Assembly: GCF_963924675.1 (NCBI RefSeq)
Contig: NC_089227.1
Span: 49,656,080 to 49,720,079 of the forward strand
Direction: 5' to 3'
From: Phocoena phocoena
Lineage: Eukaryota > Chordata > Mammalia > Artiodactyla > Phocoenidae
Length of the DNA stretch: 64,000 nt
This document shows positions 36,036-48,463 of this stretch, piece after piece. The notes below the pieces were generated by a model. The model saw only the letters and a list, made by a program, of their open reading frames with translations. It did not search any database and had not been told where the DNA came from. Position numbers and translations under genes: made by a program. Position 1 is the stretch's first letter. Every line of letters starts with the position of its first letter.

Positions 36036-37364
36036 GAAAGACCATTACAATGTAAGAGGCAACAGTTAGTATGTAAACGGTAGCCAAAAAAAAAGAAAAA
36101 AAATCATAGGCTTTAAGTGCAAATAGAATCCAGGGCCAAGAAAACCCTGATGTTCCCTGAAACTAAATGAATATATCAAGCTACATATGAATACAGTATT
36201 TGTAATGCTGGGTCTGGTTCAGTGAGTCTGGTTCTAACTGGGTTCTGCAGAGGAGAGAAAAGCTTTTATCTCTATCCCACCCCTGGCCTCAGCTCATGAG
36301 CCAGTCTTGCCCATGACTCGAGAAAAGAATTGCTCTCCTAAAGCCAGACACCACAGTCGCCACAAGCAAAGTAGTTTCCTTATGCCATTTCAAACGCCAT
36401 TGGATTCAGTGTCAGCAGCACAAACACAAGACTCGTGCTGAGGGACATGAGGCCAGTATAGTGTAGACTCTGCCCCAATTTACAGCAATAGTGCTTGGAC
36501 CAGCATGAACATAGCTGCACCCATGCAGTGGTGAGAGGAGGCTGATAGGAAAGCCAGTGGGCCATCCAGGATCCTTAGCAAGGATAATAGCAATAGGGTC
36601 TGTGACTGTGGACTCGTGTCTGACCTCCCAAGCAAAAATGAAAACATAAATCTGGGGTGTGTGTATATGTTTGTGAAGAACACCTTTTTTTTTTCTTTTT
36701 TGACATTGTGTCAACACTCTCTAGCCAAAGGCCACTGGGAACACAGTAGTTGTAAGTTGGGTTTATTACTTGTTACAGCAAGGGCTCGCACTCACTCTGG
36801 GGAGACCAAAGGGCATCTCAGTAAGAGGGCATTAGAAAGAAACTGTTATAGATTTCGGTCTTGATTGGGTGATTTAGGGGAGGCTCTGGCGAAGTTGGAG
36901 TTCATTCTACATTGGCTGCTGTCGGAGATGCAGGGATAATTCTATGATTAGGTATCTCAATAGATCTTCTCTATAGGAAGGACAGACTAGAGTGAGAATA
37001 AAGCTGTAATTGCCAAAGAAGCAGCAGTTGCTTAGCTGGGAAGCGGGATGATTGGTAATTTGTGGCCTGGACAATATTCATGTTTCGTCTGTGTTGAGGC
37101 ATAATTTCCCAGTCACTGTCTTGATCCTTTATGGTCAGAAAGTGGCCTTGTCTGATGTTGCTGTTCTATGACAGTGTTTATGTTCAACAGGTGAAAACCA
37201 AGACCTAGCTATGAGTAACAGGCCAGTTGGCAACACCTAGGCCTAGCTGGTTGTTCCTGGCATGGAGTAGGAGTCAGTTACTAAGATAGCAGAAGAGAAA
37301 AGTAGTAAACCAACTGGAAATGTATTTCAACAGGTCTTCTGATAAGGTCTCCTGGAGCTTGGTA
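36036..37364. other. Unique sequence, nothing recognised
   Basis: About 1.3 kb with overlapping frames of up to 101 codons and no recognisable motif. No repeat is called. Confidence 0.5.
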
Positions 37365-37737
37365 ACCATATATCAATTTTTTTAAACATCTTTATTGGAG
37401 TATAATTGCTATACAGTGTTGTGTTTGTTTCTGCTATATAACAAACTGAATCAGCTATACATAAACATATATCCCCATATCTCCTCCCTCTTGTGTCTAC
37501 CTCCCACCCTCCTGTCCCACCCCTCTAGGTGGCACAAAGCACGATGTAATCTCCCTGTGCTATGCAGCTGCTTCCCACTAGCTAGCTATTTTACATTTGG
37601 TAGTGTATGTATATAAATGCTACTCTCTCACTTCGTCCTAGCTTCCTTTCCCCCTTCCTGTGTCCTCAAGTCCATTCTCTACGTCTGCGTCTTTATTCCT
37701 GTCCTGCCCCTAGGTTCATCAGGACGTTTTTTTTTTT

Positions 37738-40700
37738 TTAGACTCCATATATATGTGTTAGCATACGGTATTTGTTTTTCGCTTTCTGACTTACTTCGCT
37801 CTGTATGACAGACTCTAGGTCCATCCACCTCACCACAAATAATTCAATTTTGTTTCCTTTTATGGCTGAGTAATATTCAATTGTATATATGTGCCACATC
37901 TTCTTTATCCATTCATCTGTCGATGAACACTTAGGTTGCTTCCATGTCCTGGCTATTGTAAATAGTGCTGCAATGAACATTGTGGTACATGACTCTTTTT
38001 GACTTATGGTTTTCTCAGAGTATATGCCCAGTAGTGGGATTGCTGGGTTGAATAGTAGTTCTATTTTTAGTTTTTTGAGGAACCTCCATACTGTTCTCCA
38101 TAGTGGCTGTATCAATTTACATTCCCACCAACAGTGCAATATGGCTCCCCTTTCTCCATACCCTCTCCAGCATTTATTGTTTGCAGATTTTTTAATGATG
38201 GCCATTCTGACTGGTGTGAGGTGATACCTCATTGTAGTTTTGATTTGCATTTCTCTAATGATTAGTGATGTTGACCATCTTTTCATGTGTTTGTTGGCAA
38301 CCTGTATATCTTCTTTGGAGAAATGTCTATTTAGGTCTTCTGCCCATTTTTGGATTGGGTTTTTTTTTTTTGATATTGAGCTGCATGAGCTGCTTGTATA
38401 TTTTGGAGATTAATCCTTTGTCAGTTGCTTAATTTGCAAATACTTTCTCCCATTCTGAGTTGTCTTTTCGTCTTGTTTATGGTTTCCTTTGCTTTGCAAA
38501 AGCTTTTAAGTTTCATTAGGTCCCATTTGTTTATTTTTGTTTTTATTTCCCTTTCTCTAGGAGGTGGATCAAAAAGGATCTTGCTGTGATTTATGTCATA
38601 GAGTGTTCTGCCTATGTTTTCCTCTAAGAGTTTTATAGTGTCTGGCCTTACATTTAGGTTTTTAATCCATTTTGAGTTTATTTTTGTGTATGGTGTTAGG
38701 GAGTGTTCTAATTTCATTCTTTTACATGTAGCTGCCCAGTTTTCCCAGGACCATTTATTGAAGAGGCCATCTTTTCTCCATTGTATGTTCTTGCCTCCTT
38801 TATCAAAAATAAGGTGACCATATGTGTGTGGGTTTGTGGGCTTTCTATCCTGTTCCATTGATCTATCTTTCTGTTTTTGTGCCAGTACCATACTGTCTTG
38901 ATTACTGTAGCTTTGTTGTGTAGTCTGAAGTCAGGGAGCCTGATTTCTCCAGCTCCGCTTTTCTTTCTCAAGATTGCTTTGGCTTTTTGGGGTCTTTTGT
39001 GTTTCCATACAAATTGGAAATTTTTTGTTCTAGTTCTGTGAAAAATGCCATTGGTAGTTTGACAGAGATTTCATTGAATCTGTAGATTGCTTTGGGTAGT
39101 ATAGTCATTTTCACAATGTTGATTCTTCCCATCCAAGAATATGATATATCTCTCCATCTATTTGTGTCATCTTTGATTTCTTTCATCATTATCTTATAGT
39201 TTTCTGTGTACCAGTCTTTTGCCTCCTTAGGTAGGTTTATGACCAGGTATTTTATTCTTTTTGTTGCAATGGTAAATGGGAGTGTTTTCTTAATTTCTCT
39301 TTCAGATTTTTCATCATTAGTGTATAGGAATGCCAGAGATTTCTGTGCATTAATTTTGTATCCTGTTACTCTACCAAATTCATTGATTAGCTCTAGTAGT
39401 TTTCTGGTAGCATCTTTAGGATTCTCTATACATAGTATCCTGTCATCTGCAAACAGTGACAGTTTTACTTCTTCTTTTCCGATTTGGATTCCTTTTATTT
39501 CTTTTTCTTCTCTGATTGCTGTGGCTAAAACTTCCTGAACTATGTTGAATAAGAGTGGTGAGAGTGGGCAACCTTGTCTTGTTCCTGAGCTTAGAGAAAA
39601 TGGTTTCAGTTTTTCACCATTGAGAACAATGCTGACTGTGTGTTTGTCATATATGGCCTTTATTATGTTGAGGTAGGTTCCCCCTATGCCTAATTTTTGG
39701 AGAGTTTTTATATAAATGGATGTTGAATTTTGTCAAAAGCTTTTTATGCATCTATTAAGATGATCGTATGGTTTTTCTCCTTCAATTTGGTGTATCACAT
39801 TGATTGATTTGCATATATTGAAGAATCCTTGCATTCCTCGGAATAACCCCACTTGATCCTGGTGTATGATCCTTTTAATGTGCTGTTGGATCCAGTTTGC
39901 TAGTATTTTGTTGAGGATTTTTGCATCTATGTTCATCAGAGATATTGGTCTGTAATTTTCTTTTTTTGTGACATCTTTTTTTGGTTTTGGTATCAGGGTG
40001 ATGGTGGCCTCGTAGAAGAGTTTGGGAGTGTTCCTTCCTCTGCTCTATTTTGAAAGAGTTTGAGAAGGATAGGTGTTAGCTCTTCTTTAAATGTTTGATA
40101 GAATTCTCCTGTGAAGCCATCTGGTCCTGGGCTTTTGTTTGTTGGAAGATTTTTAATCACAGTTTCAATTTCAGTGCTTGTGATTGGTCTGTTCATATTT
40201 TCTATTTCTTCCTGGTTCAGTCTCGGAAAGTTGTTCTTCTCTAAGAATTTGTCCATTTCTTCCAGGCTGTCCATGTTATTGGCATATAGTTGCTTGTAGT
40301 AATCTCTCATGATCCTTTGTATTTCTGCAGTGTCTGTTGTTACTTCTCCTTTTTCATTTCTAGTTGTGTTAATTTGAGTCTTCTCCCTTTTATCCTTGAT
40401 GAGTCTGGCTAATGGTTTATTAATTTTGTTTATTTTCTCAGAGAACAAGCTTTTAGTTTTATTGATCTCTGCTATTTTTTCCTTCATTTCTTTTTCATTT
40501 ATTTCTGATCTGATCTTTATGATTTCCTTCCTTCTGCTAACTTCGGAGTTTTTTGTTCTTCTTTCTCTAATTGCTTTAGGTGTAAGGTTAGGTTGTTTAG
40601 TTGAGATTTTTCTTGTTTCCTGAGGTAGGATTGTATTGCTAAAAACTTCTGTCTTAGAACTGCTTTTGCTGCATCCCATAGTCTTTGGGTCATCGTGTTT

Positions 40701-41535
40701 TCATTGTCATTTTTTTCTAGGTATTTTTAAATTCCTCTTTGATTTTTTCAGTGATCTCTTTGTTACCTAGTAGCATATTGTTTAGCCTCCATGTGTTTGT
40801 GTTTTTTACAGTCTTTTTCCTGTAATTGATATCTAGTTTCATAGCATTGTGGTTGGAAAAGATACTTGATATGGTTTCAGTTTTCTTAAATTTACCAAAG
40901 CTTGATTTGTGACCCAAGATATGGTCAATCCTGGAGAATGTTCCATGAGCACTTGAGAAGAAAGTGTATTCTGTTGTTTTTGGATGGAATGTCCTATAAA
41001 TATCAATTAAGTCCATCTTGTTTAATGTGTCATTTAAAGCTTGTGTTTCCTTATTTATTTTCATTTTGGATGATCTGTCCATTGGTGAAACTGGGGTGTT
41101 AAAGTCCCCCACCATTATTGTGTTACTGTTTATTTCCCCTTTCATGTCTGTCAGCATTTGCCGTGTGTATTGAGGTGCTCATATGTTGGGTGCGTAAATA
41201 TTTACAATTGTTATATCTTCTTCTTGGATTGATCCCTTGATCATCATGTAGTGTCCTTCTTTGTCTCTTATAATAGTCTTTATTTTAAAGTCTATTTTGT
41301 CTGATATGAGAATTGCTACTCCAGCTTTCGTTTGATTTCCATTTGCATGGAATATCTTTTTCCATCCTCTCACTTTCAGTCTGTATGTGTCCCTAAGTCT
41401 GAAGTGGGTCTCTTGTAGACAGCGTATGTAAAGGTCTTGTTTTTGTATCAGTTCAGCCAGTCTGTGTCTTTTGGTTGGTGCACTTAATCCATTTACATTT
41501 AAGGTAATTATCGATATGTGTGTTCCTATTACCAT
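37738..41535 (-). pseudogene. L1 ORF2 (endonuclease/reverse transcriptase), disrupted
   Basis: ORF2p nicks target DNA and reverse-transcribes L1 RNA. The minus strand begins [20 protein letters not shown] and keeps the endonuclease motifs CLQETHF and GDFN. An in-frame TGA at 41178-41176 interrupts after IYAPN, where related copies have Gly. A frame change near 40700 separates the linker from the RT half (motif [15 protein letters not shown], about 40130-40090). More breaks follow around 39990, 39730, 38970 and 38290. The C-terminal frame (38286-37738) keeps the Cys-rich segment and ends TGVR/THIYGV. Its length of about 1,265 codons matches an intact ORF2, but the protein cannot be made. Confidence 0.88.
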
Positions 41536-41593
41536 TTTCTTAATTGTTTTGGTTTTGTTATTGTAGGTCTTTTCCTTCTCTTGTGTTTCCTGC

Positions 41594-42465
41594 CTAGAGA
41601 AGTTTCTTTAGCATTTGTTGTAAAGCTGGTTTGGTGGTGCTGAATTCTCTTAACTTTTGCTTATCTGTAAAGGTTTTAATTTCTCCATCGAATCTGAATG
41701 AGATCCTTGCTATGTAGAGTAATCTTGTTTGTAGGTTTTTCCCTTTCATCACTTTAAATATGTCCTGCCACTCTCTTCTGGCTTGCAGAGTTTCTGCTGA
41801 AAAATCAGCTGTTAACCTTATGGGGATTCCCTTATATGTTATTTGTTGCTTTTACCTTGCTGCTTTTAATATTTTTTCCTTGTATTTAATTTTTAATAGT
41901 GTGATTTATGTGTCTTGGCATGTTTCTCTTTGTGTTTATCCTGTGTGGTACTCTCTGTGCTTCCTGGACTTGATTGACTATTTCCTTTCCCTTGTTAGGG
42001 AAGTTTTCGACTATAATCTCTTCAAATATTTTCTCAGACCCTTTCTTTTTCTCTTCTTCTTCTGGACCCCTATAATTCAAATGTTGATGTATTTAATGTT
42101 GTCCCAGAGGCTCTAAGACTATCCTCAAATCTTTTCATTCTTTTTTCTTTATTCTGCTCCCTGGCAGTTATTTCCACTATTTTATCTTCCAGCTCACTTA
42201 TCTGTTCTTCTGACTCAGTTATTCTGTTATTGATTCCTTCTAGAGTATTTTTAATTTCAGTAATTGTGTTGTTCATCACTCTTTGTTTGCTCTTTAGTTC
42301 TTCTAGATCCTTGTTAAATGTTTCTTGTATTTTCTCCATTCTATTTCCAAGATTTTGGGTCATCTTTACTATCATTGCTCTGAATTCTTTTTCAGGTAGG
42401 TTGCCTATTTTGTCTTCATTTATTTCATCTTGTAGGTTTGTACCTTGCTCCTTTGTCTGTAACAT
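41594..42465 (-). pseudogene. L1 ORF1 (RNA-binding chaperone), disrupted
   Basis: ORF1p is a trimeric coiled-coil RNA-binding protein. The minus strand from 42465 shows the N-terminal part (NLPEKEFRAMIVKM) and a heptad-rich coiled coil (LEELKSKQRVMNNTITEIK, ITESEEQISELEDKIVEI). The frame shifts near 42110, just before the RRM-like part. RRM remnants such as PEEEEKKKGSEKIFEEIIVENF appear in another frame at 42080-41886. The expected TAG stop is at 41596-41594, about 58 bp before the ORF2 start. Not translatable as a whole. Confidence 0.8.
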
Positions 42466-42995
42466 ATTTTTTTGTCATTTCTTTTTTTTTTTTTTTTGAT
42501 GGGTAGTGCTGTTTTCCTGTCTTACTGGTTGTTTGGCCTGAGACATCCAGCACTGGGGTTTGCAGGCAGTTGGATAGAGCTGGGTCTTGCTGCTGAGATG
42601 AGGACCTCTGGGAGTCCTCACTCTGATTGATATTCCCTGGGGTCTGAGGTTCTCTGTTAGTCCTGTGGTTTGGACTCAGAGCTCCCACCACAGGAGCTTG
42701 GCCTGACCTCCAGCCTGGGAACCAAGATCCTGCAAGCTTCATGATGCAGTTAAAAAAAAAAAAGGAAGAAAGAAAAAAAGGAGCAGTACAATATCAAAGA
42801 ATAAAAAAGAAAATAAAATAAGAAAAATAAAAAATATATTAGGAAAAATAAAACTATAATTGAAACAACTGTCACTGGGGCTTCCTCCCATCCCCTTAGG
42901 AATCCATGGTCCCCAACCAGTGCCTGGTAGGTGCCCTAGTTGTGAGGAGACGTGAATTCCGCGTGCTTCTACTATGCCATCTTGACCCATATATC

Positions 42996-44244
42996 GTTTT
43001 AACTGAATGATGATGGTACTCAATGAGAATTGATTGAATAGCAGGTTGAGATCAACCTGTGCTATCTACTGGTATGCCACAGGGCACCAACCTTGGTTCT
43101 GTCTTGTCAATTTCCTTATGATTGGAGGCATGTGATCAAAATCTAAGCAGATAGAAAATATATTGAGTGGTAATTTATGAATCCAGGAAAAATCTCCACA
43201 GGCCTTAATCATGGCCTGAGTCAAGTAAGATGAAGTTTAATAATTAATGAAAAGCATTTAATTTGGGATCCAAAAAATCAGTATCAAGGATAGGATGGGA
43301 GAGACTGGCTGAGAAGTAGCAGGAGGGAAAAAATACTAACAGTTTAGCTGACTGTAAGTTTTACTGCAGTCAACAGTGACCATCCAAAAAAAAAAAGTAT
43401 TGCAGTTTTAGGTTGCATTAATGGAAATATGGAATATTTAAATCTTATCTAGGTCTGGGCATCACGTTTTTGAAGGATATAAGGCCTCAATAAGAGAAGG
43501 GGACTAAAACCCTCCTCTTCACTTAGAAATCAAACATGGGCCATGCCAAAACAAAACCACAGAATAATACCAGGGGTAATTGACAAAGTGGTAGACATTT
43601 AGCCTGGAACACAGGAAACCCAGGGGAAACATGAACACTGTATTCATGGATTTTAATGATTGTCATGTGGAAGAGGAATTAAACCATTTTTGTCTGTTTT
43701 AAGGACCTAGGATCAGTTAAAGTTAGAAAGGTAGATTTTGCTTTTAAAACATACAAACACACACACGCAGAGACTCACACACAGTGACATCAGAAATCAT
43801 CTTTCTATTGAGACAGCAAATTCCCCATGATTATACCTGCAAACAGAAGCTGAAAGACCACTGGTGAGGATATTGTGGCAGGCATTCAGTCACAGAAGAT
43901 TGAATTTCTAACTCCTTGATTGGAACTTTTATACGGTAAATACCTAGAGTGTGATATTCTCTTAACATCTTTTCAGATTCTGAATCTGCTTGACATCTTT
44001 CCAGTAGAAGTTGTTTTTCTCTAGGCACACACCCCATTCAGAACCTTATAGAACAGTCTGCATATTTATCACATTTATGTACAGCTCAGCAAGAATCTTA
44101 GGAACTTAGGTGTGTTTTCAAACAATTCAATGATTTGGGACTTGATAACTAATTTGGCTCTATTCCACCTACCTCCTTGTACGTATTCAAATCTTAAAAT
44201 ATTTGCTTTATATATGAATATTAAATATCTTCTGGTACAAATTC
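42996..44244. other. Unique sequence between two L1 copies
   Basis: About 1.25 kb. No gene or confident repeat apart from a short A-run (43387-43397) and an (AC)-rich patch near 43750. Confidence 0.5.
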
Positions 44245-44260
44245 TATTTGTTGTTTTTAT

Positions 44261-45874
44261 TTTTTTTTTTTTTTTTTTTTTTTTATTTTATTTTTTTTTT
44301 TTTTTGGTATCACCTTCTTTATTACCAACTCATGGGAAGTCCTTTCTTTTTTTTTTTTTTTTTTTTTTTTTAACATCTTTATTGGGGTATAATTGCTTTA
44401 CAATGGTGTGTTAGTTTCTGATTTATAACAAAGTGAATCAGCTATACATATACATGTGCTCCCATGTGTCTTCCCTCCTGCATCTCCCTCCCTCCCACTC
44501 TCCCCCTCCCACCCCTCCAGGCTGTCCCAAAGCCCCGAGCTAATATCCCTGTGCCTTGCGGCTGCTTCCCCCCAGCTATCCACCCCACCACGTTTGTTAG
44601 TGTGTATATGTCCATGACTCTCTCTCGCCCTGTCAAAACTCACCCTTCCCCCTCCCCATATCCCCAAGTCCGCTCTCCAGTAGGTCTGCGCCTCCATTCC
44701 TGTCTTATCCCTAGGTTCTTCATGACATTTTTTCCCCTCAAATTCCATATATATGTGTTAGCATACGGTATCTGTCTTTGTCTTTCTGACTTACTTCACT
44801 CTGTATGACAGACTCTAGGTCTATCCATCTCATTACAAATATCTCAATTTCATTTCTTTTTAAGGCTGAGTAATATTCCATTGTGTATATGTGCCACATC
44901 TTCTTTATCCATTCGTCCGATGATGGGCGCTTAGGTTCTTTCCATCTCCGGGCTATTGTAAATAGAGCTGCAATGAACATTTTGGTACATGACTCCTTTT
45001 GAATTTTGGTTTTCTCAGGGTATATGCCCAGTAGTGGGATTGCTGGGTCATATGGTAGTTCGATTTGTAGTTTTTTAAGGAACCTCCATACTGTTCTCCA
45101 TAGCGGCTGAACCAATTCACATTCCCACCAGCAGTGCAAGAGTGTCCCCTTTTCTCCACACCCTCTCCAGCATTTATTGTTTCTAGATTTTTTGATGATG
45201 GCCATTCTGACTGGTGTGAGATGATATCTCATTGTAGTTTTGATTTGCATTTCTCTAATGATTAATGAGGTTGAGCATTCTTTCATGTGTTTGTTGGCAT
45301 TCTGTATATCTTCTTTGGAGAAATGTCTGTTTAGGTCTTCTGCCCATTTTTGGATGGGGTTGTTTGTTTTTTTGTTATTGAGCTGCATGAGCTGCTTGTA
45401 AATTTTGGAGATTAATCCTTTGTCAGTTGCTTCATTTGCAAATGTTTTCTCCCATTCTGAGGGTTGTCTTTTGGTCTTGATTATGGTTTCCTTTGCTGTG
45501 CAAAAGCTTTGAAGTTTCATTAGGTCCCATTTGTTTATTTTTGTTTTTATTTCCATTACTCTAGGAGGTGGGTCAGAAAGGATCTTGCTGTGATTTATGT
45601 CATAGAGTGTTCTTCCTATGTTTTCCTCTAAGAGTTTGATAGTTTCTGGCCTTACATTTAGGTCTTTAATCCATTTTGAGCTTATTTTTGTGTATGGTGT
45701 TAGGGAGTGATCTAATCTCATACTTTTACATGTACCTGTCCAGTTTTCCCAGCACCATTTATTGAAGAGGCTGTCCTTTCTCCACTGCACATTCCTGCCT
45801 CCTTTATCAAAGATAAGGTGTCCATATGTGCATGGGTTTATCTCTGGGCTTTCTATCCTGTTCCACTGATCTAT
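44261..45874 (-). mobile_element. Young 5'-truncated L1 (minus) with 3' transduction
   Basis: On the minus strand: ORF2 C-terminal third (45874-44738), 3' UTR ending AATAAAGATGTT, a poly(A) of about 25 (44371-44347), 41 bp of non-L1 sequence (44346-44306), and a second A-rich tail (44305-44261). An AATAAA sits at 44323-44318, within the 41 bp. A perfect 16-bp TSD, TATTTGTTGTTTTTAT, at 44245-44260 and 45875-45890 brackets the unit. The intact frame and long tails indicate a recent insertion. Confidence 0.93.
44738..45790 (-). pseudogene. Uninterrupted C-terminal third of L1 ORF2
   Basis: Open for 350 codons. It begins near the [16 protein letters not shown] motif after the RT core, runs through [20 protein letters not shown] and contains the Cys-rich segment [18 protein letters not shown], a candidate nucleic-acid-binding element. 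It ends at the normal ORF2 terminus RMLTHIYGI. It lacks the endonuclease and RT catalytic domains because of 5' truncation, so it is not a functional gene. It is the least decayed L1 coding piece in the window. Confidence 0.9.
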
Positions 45875-45890
45875 TATTTGTTGTTTTTAT

Positions 45891-46215
45891 AGCTACACTG
45901 GTCTGTGCCACATTCTACTTTTATGTAATGATTAGATTTACCTTCACAACAATATAGTTCTAGTTTTGTAGAACTTGAGAATTCTAAACTTTTATAATGA
46001 TCTCAAAGTTTCGAAAACTTTACATCCTCCTCTGACTTGACAGTGAAAGATTGGTAAATACAAAAAGGAATGCCTTCTGAATATACACAATTATCTCTTA
46101 ATTTATAATCAATAAAAATGTTATTCTTTACGTTTTCTTAATGTAAATCTTTCATGTAATTAGTACTTTTACACCTTCGATAAACTTGCATAGTATTAAT
46201 TCATTTTGCACGGAG
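45891..46215. other. Unique AT-rich sequence
   Basis: About 325 bp continuing the target sequence of the L1 to the left. Nothing recognised. Confidence 0.5.
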
Positions 46216-46219
46216 CCTT

Positions 46220-47085
46220 CTTTTAATCTGGGGTCTCTAGAAAGCAGAGCCTGAGGCAGGAGTCCCTGATGTGTTGATGTTTGTGATGTTGTGGTATAAT
46301 AAGAAATATATATTTTGGTCTTCATCCTGGGCTTCCAGCCAGAGCTCCTAAAACCTTTGTAATTTCCTAAGGAATAAAAGTGCTAGGAGAATCTTTCATT
46401 CTGATGTTTGGTCCTTGACCTGGTTCCTGACACAAAGCTCCTAAATCCCTTGGAGTTTCCTGGGTGATAGGATAATCTTTTGTTTTAATGAGATGGCTCT
46501 TTCTGTGGACTCCTGGACAACTTTCGGATGGGTGTTGGTCATCAGAAAGACCAAGCCATGATTAAAACTTGGAATTTTCAGCCCAATCCCCCATCCTCTG
46601 GGGAGTGGAGAGGGTCAGGAGATTGAGTTAATAATCAATCATGCCTATGTGAGGAAGGCTCCGTAAAAATGCCTGAACTATTGGATACAGAAAGTTTCTG
46701 GATTGGTGAACACATCCACATGCCAGAAGGGTGACACATCCTAACTCCATGGGGACAAAAGCCCCCACTCTCAAGACCCTTCTGAACTCTGCTCCACGTA
46801 TCTCTTCATCTGACTGTTCATCTGTATCGTTTATAACAGGCTTTATTATGTAATAAACCAGTAAATATAAGCATTTTCCTGAGTTCTGTGAGCTGTTCTA
46901 ACAAACTACTGAACTTGAGAAGGGGGACATGGGAGCCCTGAATTCTAGCCAGTCACTCAGAGGTACAGGTGGCAACCTAGGATTTTGATTGGCCTCTGAA
47001 GTGGGGACAGCCTTATGGGACTGAGCCCTTAACCTGTGGGATTTGACGATAACTTGAGATAGATCGTGTCAGAACTGAATTGAAT
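46220..47085 (+). mobile_element. Probable solo LTR of an ancient endogenous retrovirus
   Basis: A long non-coding block with recurrent mammalian LTR features: GACCTGGTTCCTGACACAAAG, GAAAGACCAAGCCATGATTA, TGGATTGGTGAACACATCCAC, a polyadenylation signal in TTATGTAATAAACCAG (near 46850), then TTCCTGAGTTCTGTGAGC. No retroviral coding region follows. I cannot name the family with certainty, and the ends are approximate. Confidence 0.55.
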
Positions 47086-47845
47086 TTCAGGAGACCAAGT
47101 AGGTGTCCACCAAGAACAGAAGAAATTCTTAACATGTGGTGGGGAAGGCCCACACATTTGGTGGCCAGAGTGTGAGTATGGGAGTCAGAGAGAGTAAAGC
47201 AATAGAGAGGAAAGTGAGGTTTTCCTTACATTGTTTTATCTGGGAATGCAATCCCAAGGCAGCAAGAGTAGGGGAAAAGAAGATGAAGCAGGGAAAGAAG
47301 GGAAAGCATACCAGGTGAACGATTTCCACGCTGGCCACTGTTTGCCACGCGCCAGACACAGCATGTCTCCTGACTGACCTTATGGAGAAACTGTGCCTCG
47401 AGGGAAGGAGGAAGAAGAGAGAATGGATCTGCCTCCTTCCCTCCTGATTCCCATTTTCCATTCATCAAAGTTTGACCTATGGGCAGTTAGCTTCCCAGCT
47501 GTTTCAGGTTGCCACCTTCAACCCATTTGGCATCCTCTGGGAAAGCCAGATTCCACACCCTACTGCTCAGCATTTCATGCAAGTCCAGAAAAGACAGGAG
47601 AAGTTACACTGCCCAGCCATCCTGGGACCAGTCAGCAGCAGGTGCTGGAACCACCTGGACTTTGCAGCTGAGACTGAGACAGAGCAAGTGGCTGAGGGGC
47701 CGGGAGACACTGGTAAAGAATGGCCCTGAGGAAGCACTCATGCTGTTTCTGATACACTTTCTCTGACCTGCCAAGCTTCTCTCACTTTCTGCTTTAGTGA
47801 ACTTTCAGCAGAACTTGGTCTACACTCTGTATGCACAGACTTCTA
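47086..47845. other. Unassigned moderately GC-rich sequence
   Basis: Overlapping frames of up to 110 codons on both strands without recognisable motifs. It could include the outer part of the LTR-like block to the left. No gene is called. Confidence 0.45.
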
Positions 47846-47849
47846 GTAT

Positions 47850-48105
47850 CTCCCATACGTGACTCTCCTCTCCCTCCGAGACACACAGCAAGTTTACACC
47901 TCCTGCCTCCTTGCCGTCAGATGGGGTCATATGACTGGTTCTGCCTAATGGTTGTGAGAGGAAGTGCCACGTGTGCTCCTGGGCCAAAGCATGTAAGAGA
48001 GAGTGTAAGTTCTCACGTTCTTTCTCTGCTGCAGCGACCCTGGAAGCTATGCTGAGTTAGGGGTAGCCGCAAGATGGGGGTAGACTGAAGCCCTGATACA
48101 GTGTG
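47850..48105 (+). mobile_element. Possible MLT1-like LTR fragment
   Basis: GGGGTCATATGACTGGTTCTG, then GCCTAATGGTTGTGAGAGGAAGTGCCACGTG and GGGCCAAAGCATGTAAGAG, resemble the central part of older MLT1-type LTRs (GTCATGTGACTAGTTCTGGCCAATG, AAGCATTTAAGAG). Partial and diverged. Confidence 0.45.
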
Positions 48106-48351
48106 TGTGGAAAGGAGCTCATTCGTTAGTCAGATTTAGTGACCAAGCAACAGAAATCTTCTCTAGTTAACTCAGGCAAACTACAGAGAGAGGCTGGAGA
48201 AGCAGAGAGCAGGCAGGAACCAGAGACTCGACAGTAAGAATCACAATCACGTTCCAGCCATAGGAACTATTAGGCCAAGCACTGCTGTCAGCCACACCAT
48301 CCCTACCCCAATGGACACCACTGCTGCTGGACTCTCTTTGCTGCCATAATT

Positions 48352-48463
48352 AACTTCTAAATGATCCCTGCATCTTTGTATCTCTTCTTTCAGGATAAAA
48401 ATTTTTAAACTTCTAAATGATCCTTGTGTCTTTGTATCTCTGCTTTCAGGATAAAAATACCAA
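48352..48463. repeat. Diverged 56-bp tandem duplication
   Basis: AACTTCTAAATGATCC followed by CTTTGTATCTC and TTTCAGGATAAAAAT occurs twice, at 48352-48407 and 48408-48463, with several differences between the copies. Confidence 0.85.

Larger units (their letters stand above)
37377..42986 (-). mobile_element. Nearly full-length, inactive L1 (minus)
   Basis: About 5.6 kb. From right to left: a 5' UTR of about 520 bp beginning GTCAAGATGGCATAGTAGAA at 42986, ORF1 (42465-41594), ORF2 (41535-37738), the purine-rich 3' UTR and a short poly(A) (T-run near 37377). A short TSD, CCATATATC, lies at 37366-37374 and 42987-42995. Several frame breaks make it non-autonomous. The 5' UTR carries an A/purine-rich plus-strand tract at 42750-42850. 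Confidence 0.88.

Noticed and set aside
36412..36717. Minus-strand 101-codon frame
   Set aside because: No motif, and it overlaps another frame of similar length; not supported.
42483..42498. T-run in the minus L1 as an insertion
   Set aside because: No direct repeat flanks it; probably an expanded A-tract just upstream of ORF1.
44738..45790. 350-codon open frame as a host gene
   Set aside because: It is the C-terminal third of L1 ORF2 in a 5'-truncated element with no start of its own.
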